A DNA stretch of 64,000 nucleotides from Cadophora sp. MPI-SDFR-AT-0126. Its lineage: Eukaryota; Ascomycota; Leotiomycetes; Helotiales; Ploettnerulaceae. The position numbers and the translations under genes are program-made. Below are positions 37,981 through 47,300 of this stretch, piece by piece. Within the stretch, counting starts at the first letter, position 1. Every line of letters starts with the position of its first letter. Where the stretch lies: contig JAGMVK010000015.1 of NCBI GenBank assembly GCA_020747065.1, positions 558,001-622,000 on the forward strand. Reading direction: 5' to 3'. A model generated the notes under the pieces. It ran no database searches. It saw nothing but the letters and a program-made list of their open reading frames with translations, and had not been told where the DNA came from.

Positions 37981-39141
37981 TCAATTATAATCAACCTCCT
38001 CCGGCTCGATTCCCAGGATCGTCTGAAGAGCATCGAGCTGTTTCTGCAAATTCTCAGTCTGCTGCCGAGATGTTCTGATACCACTTTGCAGACTACCGAT
38101 GATGGCGAATAATTGCTTCTGCTTTTTGCGGGGAAATGTGTCAATTAGTGGTACGGGCTCGTCATCTGGAGGTAGAGTAGCGCGAGCGGCAAGGAAGGAT
38201 CCCTCGTGGCCTCCATATGTCATGGCTGGTGAATATGACTTCGCCTCATGGCCATTCAACTTTCCAATCCGCGAATCTTCTTCTCTCTCCGCTAGGTATT
38301 GCTGGTAATGGCGCTTAGTGCTTCCATTGGCGGCTTGTTGCTGGCTGTATACGTATTGTAAAAGGGCATTTGGATCATCGTCAAAGGTCTTCTCGTAGGT
38401 ATGGGTTTCCTCGACTAATGGTGCTGGAGGTTCAGGGTAGGTAGATGGGCGAGAATGCTTGTGAGCAGTTGCCTTTTCGGTGGAAACCCGTTTGCGCTTC
38501 ATGGACGGACCATTGACATGTATTGTATCGCCTGGAGGGGAATTCTGGACGCGCTCTTGAGCCGCAGACATGTTCGTTGAGTTCGTTGCGGCAGTCTTTG
38601 CTCTCGCTGCAGCTAAAAGTCTTTTGTTAGTAGGATTTTCTCATGTCAGATAAAAAAGTAAACACTTACCCTCTTTCTCAAGTCTGAAGCTGCAGTGGTT
38701 TCCCTTTGAAGACATCTGACAAGTCGCGCATGCACCCATAAACCATCCATCCTTGTATACGCACTTTGCGAACCGACCTACTCCTCGAGAGCATCGATTG
38801 CATGGATTCTCTGCAACGTCTCCTCTCGTGCTCAAGAGAACAGCGCTTCGAACCTGAACTCTCTCATGCTCCGATGATTTTTCTGGTGGTAATTCTTGTC
38901 CTTCTTTCCATGGAATTGGTCGAACGATCGGGAGGTCAAGGAGCTTCTGCAATGGGTCTGGTGGTGGTGGAGCTACCTTTGTTTGTTGAGGAAGCTTGAT
39001 GTCAGGTTCGTAATTTGCGGTTGCGCCTGGTCCGGAATCTGGACTTGGGGAGTCGTATCCCATGACGACAATTGGTCTTGAAGCTGGGGGACCGTTGTGG
39101 AAAGGGGTCGCGTACTCAATCTCGTCGACATTGGGTGGCAT
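37981..39141 (-). CDS. DUF3716-like Cys-rich protein with C-terminal coiled coil
   Basis: Two exons (39141-38670 and 38606-37981) encode 365 residues, from the ATG at 39141 (accATGc context). A Cys motif at C114, C117, C127, C138, C141 and C150 (CNRC...KCVY...CATCQ...C) matches the fungal DUF3716 pattern and probably binds zinc. It is flanked by proline-rich disordered sequence. The second half has basic nuclear-signal-like MKRKRVS, a region rich in Gln/Ala, and a final helix (about 315-355, QSGIRTSRQQTENLQKQLD) predicted as coiled coil. Function of the family is unknown; a nuclear, chromatin or regulatory role is plausible. The frame is open upstream to 39288, so a longer start (MRSSLRLAL) cannot be excluded. 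Confidence 0.82.
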
Positions 39142-39539
39142 GGTGGGTGGTGATAGATTTCGAGGTGTTGTGGTTTTCGAGGTTGAGACAGCTTGAAAAA
39201 GTAGACTCGAAGGACGCGACAAACACCGAACGTCACTATCTGACCGTGACCCCGCTAAAAACAACGCCAAGCGTAAGGAAGACCTCACTTACTGAACTTC
39301 CAACTTTTGTTACCGTTTCTTCCCAGTTTTGTAACATGCAAATAGAATGTAGTTCTCTACTTGCTTTCAGGTTGGTTCTTTAATTTCTTCTCTTTGACAT
39401 ATTTAAATTCTTTGGACTTCAAGCAGAGCATCTGTCTGTTCAATCCTCCTCCAAGGATTTTGGTGAAATTATTGTTGTCAAATACTGCCTTTCTTTTTAA
39501 GGTTATTAGCCCTTGAAGTTACCAAACTTACTGGAACCA
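39142..39539. other. Divergent promoter region
   Basis: About 400 bases between the start of the DUF3716-like gene (left, minus strand) and the glycoside-hydrolase-core gene (right, plus strand), so probably a shared bidirectional promoter. Confidence 0.5.
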
Positions 39540-40349
39540 ATGTCCGCCATAAGAAAGCGATGTCTCCTCTGGGACTGGACCAACACTGCTAACCTGCCCC
39601 ATGCCATCGAATCCCTTAATTTCAATGGCCTCATTGCCTCAGTCTCAAACTGGAATGCCTGGTCTCCCCCAGAACTCAAAAACAGACTCCCCTTCCGGCC
39701 AACAGTGCGCGGTCTAGATCAACTCACTGACGCCAATGAATGGGGCATGATATCAAACAACGAGCACGCTATTATACTTTACTTCAATGAGCCGGAACGA
39801 GCTGGCATTACGCCTGAAAAAGCGGCGGAGTTATGGACGGAGAAAATGGTGCCTTTGAGGAGGGAGAAGTGGAAGAAGCTTATAGGGCCGGGGTGTGCAA
39901 GTGATGATGCTGGGGAGAAGTGGTTGGACGACTTTATGAGGAGGGTGGGTGAGACGGGGGAGAAGCCGGATTATTTGGGGTTGCATTATTATGGTTCGGA
40001 TGGAGATGCTGCTATTGAGTATATCAAGAAGATGTGGGCTCTCCCTCACACTTGTGAGACTTGAGCATTGCTAATGATGAGCAGGCATGGGAAATACCCA
40101 GAATATCCTGTTGTGATATCTGAGATCGCTTGCATTAGCAGAGACAAGAAAGATGTGCACAAATTTACAGCACAGGTGGCTAACTGGGCAGATGAGTGTC
40201 CTTGGGTGTTTGAGTATGCTTTCTTTGGATGTATGGCGAAGGTTTCGGATGATTTTGTGAGTCCCGAGGCTCAGTTGATGAATGAGGATGGAAGTTTCAG
40301 GGAATTGATGAAGAAGCTCATGAATGAGCAACCAATGACAGGGACATGA
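39540..40349 (+). CDS. Glycoside hydrolase catalytic core (Asl1-like) protein
   Basis: Two exons (39540-40033 and 40085-40349) encode 252 residues. The sequence fits the glycosyl hydrolase catalytic core family (PF11790, Asl1-like): an N-terminal CLLWDWTN, VSNWNAWSP, then FNEPERAG (the candidate acid/base Glu of the NEP motif), GPGCASDD, DYLGLHYYG, VVISEIACIS (second Glu, candidate nucleophile) and FEYAFFGC. In related fungal proteins the enzyme acts on beta-glucan-type cell-wall polymers. I see no signal peptide at this start, unlike the secreted Asl1 group, so it may be intracellular or the true start may be in an unrecognised upstream exon. The start is the ATG at 39540; upstream in-frame sequence lacks an ATG. 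Confidence 0.87.
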
Positions 40350-41080
40350 TTGTATTAGGTGTAAAGATGTGTAATACGTGTAATTCAGCTTAGTCTTTAT
40401 ATACCCAAGTTCAAGCCTGCTTTGTCCAGCTTTTGGGAAGGAAGATCATCCTAAGTACTCAGATACACTTGAGGAAGAACAAAATCGACACAAGACCATA
40501 CTAACAGAAAGAAAGAAACAGATAACATTATGGTGACATTTTTTTCTCAAGGGGGAATGAAAGTCTTCTTAATGAATAATATAACACTTGACAGGGGGGA
40601 AAGCGACTGCAGTAAGGCTTAGAAGTTGCAGCTTGTATAGTGCAGCTGGAAAAGTTGGAGACATAGTGTCTTCACAGCAGAGAAGATCTACTTTGCCAAT
40701 CAATTAAGTCCACGTTCCTTTGAAGAAAGAGAACTTTGAGTGAATTCAAACATGAAAAAAAAACCGAGGTGGGAAAACACCGCTATGAGATGGATTTCAC
40801 ATGCACAGATCGCCAAGCAGCCACTCGGTGAAAGGTTGTTCCAGCCTAGCCTCCGCCCTCGAAGGCTTGAAGAGGCTTGCTCCTCGAAATAATCTTGGCC
40901 CATTCATCTCTGCTCCACAACTCGATCTTGACGCCCCTGAACGCCATCAAACTCGATCAAAACGCGTGCACTCAATCCTCATTCGTTTCCTTGTACAAAA
41001 TATTATAGATGGAAAGGATATAGATTCGGATACTCCTTTCCCTATATTTCCGTCGCGTATCCGGCGGCCACTCTTTCAAG
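40350..41080. other. Intergenic region, nothing supported
   Basis: Spacer between tandem genes; the right half should carry the promoter and leader of the PQ-loop gene. No additional gene seen. Confidence 0.4.
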
Positions 41081-42015
41081 ATGGGTTTGGTGTCGTTTGT
41101 TACGGGCTTCATTGCTCCCATTTTCATTATCATTTCTCCCATCACTTCATATGCGGATCAGACCTACTCGATACATCGGACGAAGTCCAGTGCGGGCTTC
41201 TCGTTGGATATTCCATTGATCATGCTCGTGGCTTCCGTTTTGCGGTGAGTGCAGCCTGCTGAGAGACAGGAAATCTGCGAACAAACGAACTTGATGCTGA
41301 CTAGTCTGCAGAGTGTTCTACTACCCCGGAGCACAATTCGATAAGTCCTTGCTTATACAATCGTTCATCATGATTGCTATCCAATTGGTCCTGCTCAAGG
41401 TTGCTCTCGATCATCGCCCTGGCCCGTCTTCGAAAGGGGGAGAAATGGCGAATCCTTTCGCAGGGGCTCGTGAAGGAGAATTCGGTGTTCAAAGGCCATA
41501 CAACTTCTGGCAGTGGAGGTCTCCAAAGCCGTGAGTATTCCTGACTTTTTCGACGATCTGCGAGATCTGACTGACCATTTCACAGATACTGGCAATTCCT
41601 CCTCTACCTCTTCCTCACACTTGTCTGCCTCGAGCTGTTACTGTCCCCGGTTCCAAGTCTCTATGCCACATACTCTGCTGCCATTGGAATCATGGGACTG
41701 TCGATTGAAGCCACCCTTCCCATCCCACAGATCCTCTCGAACTTCCGCTCCCGATCGGTCAAGGGCTTCAGGTTATCGGTCCTTGCCAGTTGGATTGCTG
41801 GTGATATCATGAAGATGTTTTGGTTCTTCACAGCGACCAGCGAAATTCCATGGACGTTCAAGCTCTGCGGCATCTTCCAAATGTGTTGCGATTTGTTCCT
41901 TGGAGGACAATATTGGGTATATGGGGAAGGAGAACCGGTCCTCAAGGGCCACCACGATATTGCCATGCGAATGAATGGGCATGCGCTTAATGAGAAGGAT
42001 ATACGACTTGGGTAG
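41081..42015 (+). CDS. PQ-loop repeat membrane protein (SLC66A2/Any1-like)
   Basis: Three exons (41081-41244, 41312-41530, 41586-42015) encode 270 residues. The protein is mostly hydrophobic, with about seven transmembrane segments. The first PQ-loop unit is degenerate (ISPITSYADQTYSIHRTKSSAG); the second is clear (LPIPQILSNFRSRSVKGFRLS) and is followed by WIAGDIMKMFWF. This two-unit layout resembles SLC66A2 (PQLC1) and yeast Any1/Cfs1, which act with lipid flippases in endosomal/Golgi membranes. The assignment to this subgroup is an inference; PQ-loop proteins also include lysosomal amino-acid exporters. A loop of about 40 polar residues (RPGPSSKGGEMANPFAGARE) separates the two halves. The start is in good context at aagATGg. 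Confidence 0.87.
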
Positions 42016-43712
42016 ATGTACGAATTTCGAAATGAATGGATTGTCAAACTGGCCAGATTTTTCTTTCGGTGCTCCCTCCTGCTCCCTCTGTGAACTGTCG
42101 GGTTCTCATTGTTCCCGGACCTGCCACTAGGCTTGGTTTCAGTGACACCTGAACGGCTTCCTGAAAGTGCCGTCTAGACTCGATGGTTCTGAGTTCAAGC
42201 GCCACGGATTGTCTTTTGTCTCCCAGCTCTGTTTTCTTGTTTTGGTATCATAAGTGCTCCCTGACGATGTGCCAAGTGGCTTGCTGCTTCTCACTTCAAG
42301 CACCACGATTTCTCCAGTGTTAACTTCTCGATGGTTCTTGTCATTGTCTAACGGCATGCCTTCAGGCTTCTGGGCAGCAGCGTTGCAGGATGATGTTGGC
42401 TCAAAGCTGTCGGTATTATTAAATGCTTGCTCCCTCTTTCTAGGTCTCGTCACTTGTATCGCATTGCAGCTCCCAGACTTCTAGACACATGCAATGTGCT
42501 GCACTATCTGCTCGAAGTTCCTGTCTCGCAGAATGTTTGCTTCCACACTCTACGATCGAATTCTTGAAACCCTGCCGGACTTGAGACTACGGAGCAGTGG
42601 ATTCAGGTTGTTTTTCGCTCGAAACTTCTATTTCTTCTCATTGTAGCACATCATCTAGTTCTGCTTTCGGTTTAGGTATCTGCGGATGATCAGTCGCTTC
42701 TGAATTTCTGGCTGCATTAGAAGAGAAACCTGGGTATTGTGGTTAACTCGAGGGATCGCTTTCTCTATGTCTGGAGTGTTTGTTCATTTCTGCAGAACTC
42801 GGTCATGTCTGCGCATAATCTGTCGCATTTGGATTTGTGATAAAAGCCAAAAGGAACCCGCCATTGCAATTGCCTCGATATTTCTCCTCCAGTCTTCACA
42901 AACCTTCGCTTTCCTGGGCCACCTGCAAGTCATGCCATCCACCAGAAAAGACATCTGTATGTTTGCAAAGACACGTGGGACAGTCTCAAGCTCAGGGGTA
43001 TTGCTTCGAAAGTCCTTGATCAGATGTCAATTGCAAATGCAGCTCCTTCGTGATTGGCCAATGGCTGCAGACTCCATCACATCTCATATTTCAATGCGAT
43101 GGGCCGCACAAGTGTAGTGCTTCCGGAAAAGCAAGCTGAGCGATGAGTGCGTGAGCGATAGTCGATTAGTAGTGGGGTGGTGGACTCGAGACGATCGAGA
43201 GGAGCTGGGTTGTTGCAAATTGAGGGGCGGGCAGATCTCGCTTCTTTCCTGTGCAGCCGTCGTGATGTTTTGTGAACGACGCTTCAAGCCTCGCTGGCGA
43301 TGCAATGGCACAGCGACCACAACAACCGTCAGAACGGGCCCAGAAATCGATGGCATAGTGTATTTAGGAGTAGATGAAGCATTACGAATTTTATTTGACT
43401 CTTAGGATTGAGAAATGATGATTTTCAATGCTGGTCGAGTATGTAAAATCCTTGCAAGTGCAGGCCAAAATTCACAAGAGATAACCTGAACTCACCTGTA
43501 ACCGGCCACTTTACTTTGTTTGCTCTCATTCACTGCCGAAGTTCCTCGAAACTGCCTCGTGGCACGCTAGCGTCAACGTAGCCTCGACCGCACCCTCGTC
43601 GTCGGCTACAAGAAGGCCTTCTCTCAGCCACCGACCTCCTCTCCCTTTTTCTCCACCACAACCTCCAACTTTCTTTCGCGACCACATAACCACAACCCGA
43701 TTCGCATTCAAG
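42016..43712. other. Intergenic region upstream of the cassette-array gene
   Basis: About 1.7 kb with no supported gene. The right end (from about 43500) becomes C/T-rich and probably contains the promoter and transcription start of the cassette-array gene. Confidence 0.4.
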
Positions 43713-44280
43713 GTAAGCTTCCTCATCCATCAATTGTATCATGATCAATCCATTCTCATTCCTCTATATCTTACTGACCAGCTTCCTGGTAGCTTCGCAG
43801 CTCTCCACTTCGATCAAGGTCAACAAAACAGTAAACAAACATCAACCCAAGGCAAGTCAAGTCATCACCACCACACGCGCTCTCCCATATCATCGCTGCT
43901 TCTCCCTGCCGTACCCTCTACCTGCTCTTTGCATTTTTCACGATTCGTTGCTGTACGCGTTTCAAACTTCAATACAACTTCGATCTGCCCTCTCACATCT
44001 TTTCCCCGCTGTACAAGCCACATCATATCATCCTTCCTTCCCAGCACATCTCTCGACACACTCAGCTCATCATCATTTCCTACATTCCTCTGTATCACTG
44101 TCTCTGCGGCGCGTTCGATCTTCGCAACCACTCATCTTTGATCATCTCGATCTTGGTACAAAGCACCCAGCTTCACCCTTCCAACCAATTACCCCTTCTT
44201 CACATCAGCCACTCATCTTTGCTCGACTTAACTTCGCGCCCTTGGAGTTCACTTTTGCTAATTTTCGCTTCACTCTATAG
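43713..44280 (+). promoter_or_regulatory. Probable 5'-UTR intron of the cassette-array gene
   Basis: A strong donor (caag/gtaagc, intron starting at 43713) and a strong acceptor (branch-like gctaat at 44257-44262, then cactctatag ending at 44280) lie upstream of the start codon; the ATG at 44301 is 20 bases after the acceptor. The 568-base intervening sequence is C/T-rich and contains many ATGs and a 179-codon open frame that would otherwise block scanning, which is a further reason to think it is removed. Not proven without transcript data. Confidence 0.6.
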
Positions 44281-44300
44281 AACATCCGCAAACCGCAAAA

Positions 44301-47300
44301 ATGCCAAACTGGAAGAGTTATGAGTCTTCCGTCCGCCTCTTGTCCGCCATTATCGCCGCTCATCCGGGCTTGAAGCTGAACTATGACGGTACGTGCTGAC
44401 AACCTTTCCTCTATCCCTTCTTCGCCTCACACATCCTTCTTCACTGCTGCGCGTACTGTCTGATCTGCTCTTCACTTCACTTCACGTCTGATTGGTGGTC
44501 CCTGATAATGTCTCTTCCTTAGACGTCGCTCGTTACTACGGGGATGGGGCAAAGTACAAGTCTGTCTGGGACCGCATGAACATCATCAACAAAAATGCCA
44601 AAGCCATCGCAGCTGCAGTTGATGCTGGACAGGATCCCTTCGCCGTCCCTTTGGATGACACTCAGACCTCTGCCAAGTCCTCCAAGACTCAAGGTATCCA
44701 CGGACTTGCTGCTGCTTGCGTCTTCTGCACATTGCACATTTGCTTTTCTGCCTTTGCTTTTCAGTTTTTATCTGTCTCCTTGTTTATTTCAGTAGACATC
44801 TCTGCGAGATTCGGTGGAGACTGCACCAAGTCTGCTATCGAGAACCGTTTCCGTCGCCTCAAGTCCGATGCGAAGTTGATCAATGATGCGGTCAAGAATG
44901 GCATCGATCCTATCACAATCAACGTTGGAGACACCGATGGCAAGATCGCTATCTCAGGAGGTGGTCGAGGCAATGGTTAGACCTTCACGTACCACAGCAC
45001 ATACACATACCCATTTCCTTCTGTTCTGTTCTCGGACTCTTACCGCGATGCATCAACATGAAGCCATATTGATGCCATTGCAGAGATAGCTCGTCACTAT
45101 GGCGGTGATGCTACTCAGAGCGCCATTCAGAATGCCGTCAAGCGTCAGGTTCGACCGGCTGTCAGATTGGTCCTTGAGACTGTGGCTGCTGGTGGTGACC
45201 CAATCGACTTGGATCTTCCTGGCAAATGGAGAGGCTCACAGCGCAAGTTTTGCATACTCGAGACACTGCACCCTTCACTTTCATTCCCAATTTTGGTTAA
45301 GGAAACTTATAGCACTTCATCATGTGAAGCCATATTGATGTCGCTGCAGATATCGCTCGTTGTTTTGGCACTGATGCAACTCCAAAGGCTGTCAATCATG
45401 CTATTTCTCGTAATGTCAAGCCAGCTGTCAAGATGATCAACGATACGTTGGCAGCTGGTGGAGATCCCAAGGATCTGGCTCGGGGCAAGTTTGACACGAG
45501 ACTGAATGCACATCACACGTTCCCCTATGTTTACAGTTGTCGAATGTGTTTCTTTCCTTGAGGTTTATTGATGGCGTTTTTTTAGAAATCGTTGCGTGCT
45601 ATGGTTCTACCACTACGAAGGCGGCCCTCCAAACCCATTTTGTCCGCGACATCAACCCCAACGTCAAGCTCATCCAAGATATTCATGCTCAAGGCGGAGA
45701 TGCGAAGGATGTTGTCTTGATCGAGGGAGTCCGTCATGGAAATCCAGGAAAGGTTTAGGAGCTTCACACTCAAAGCACACATCACATTTTCATTTCTGTT
45801 CCATTTCCTTCGGAGCCAGAATTGATGGCGGTTCAACAGAGATAGTACGATTCTATGGTAGCCACTGCACCAAGAGCGCGCTTCAGAACTATCTCAACAG
45901 AGATGTGAATCCCAATATCAAGATCCTCAAGGACAAGGTCAAACAAGGCCTTGATCCCAAGGATGCGATCTTGATTGAGGGAGTTCGGCCTGGCAATCCT
46001 GGAAAGAGTCAGAAATTTGTCATCCATTTCAAGCACACAACACACAACACACTTCCTTCCTTCTCATTTTTTCTCCAGCCCAGTATTGATGTCCTCCCAG
46101 AAGTAGCCCGTTGCTATGGCAAATCTGTCAATGGAAAGGCCATCCGCAACTTCTACGACCGCACTATCAAGCACGATGTCAAGGCTGTTCTGGATACGCT
46201 GGAGGCCGGAGGTGACCCCGAAGACCTTCAGCTGTGTGGAATAACCAAGATTGGTGGCGGTACTAAGGGTCAGACATACACATATCCCCAAACACTCATC
46301 ACGATTCTCTTCTTCTTCTTCTTTTGCTTTCAGTTCATTTCTCTGCCCTACAGATATTGATGACCCGACCGCAGAAACTGCAAAGTGCTACGGCGATGGG
46401 CTCAAGGGTCATGCCCTCTCGATGCACTTCCTCCGCAACATCAAGCCAGCGTCCAAACTGATCCTCGACGCTCTTGCTCGTGGGGAAGATCCGGCAAAGA
46501 CTGTGCCTGTTGGTGGAGAAGCCAAAGGCTCTGGAGCGAAGGGTTAGATGACGATCTGTCTTGCACATTCACATTCACGATTTCCTTCTCCTCTTTTCCC
46601 ACACCTTCCATCCCGATTCCCACATTGACATCCCGCAGAGATGGTCAAGTACTTCGGCACGGATGTCACACCTGGTTCTATCCAGGTTGCTGTCTGCCGC
46701 CATGTTACTCCTCTTGTGAAGAAAGTCAAGGACCATGCCGATTCAGGTGGTGATTGCAAGGATCTCAACCTGATTGGTGATGCTAAGACTGGAAAGGGTC
46801 AGAAAAGACATCTACATTGCGCACTACACACTTCACTCTTCTTCCTTTATTTCCCTCGATCTTCCATTGACTGAAGCAGTGCTGGCCAAGTACTTTGGCA
46901 GCGATGTCAGTCCAAATGCCGTCCAGCTTCAGATCAATCGCAATGTCCACCCCACAGCCAAGAAAGTCCGAGAATACGCCGACGGTGGTGGTGATCCCAA
47001 GGATCTCAACATCAGAGGTGATGGCGATGGCAAGGGCGGCAAGCGTGAAAAGGGTCAGACATTTACACTGCACATTGCACATTTCACGATTTCCTTGCCT
47101 CCTCGTCGCGTTCAGCACATTGACAGAAGCAGACATCGTCAAGCACTTTGATACCAACACAAATCGCGATGCGATTAGAATGGCTATCACTCGTCATGTT
47201 ACCCCTAACGTCAAGCTTGTTCTAGATTGCGTCGCTGCTGGTGGCAATCCAATGGATCTTGACATCGGCCGCAACGAATCTAAGGATTCTGGCAAGGGTG

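Noticed and set aside
39513..39539. Longer N-terminus of the glycoside-hydrolase-core protein
   Set aside because: Begins with TTG; the ATG is at 39540.
43741..44280. 179-codon open frame beginning MINPFSFLYILL
   Set aside because: It ends exactly at a strong acceptor before the cassette gene and lies in the proposed leader intron; low-complexity Ser/His/Pro composition.
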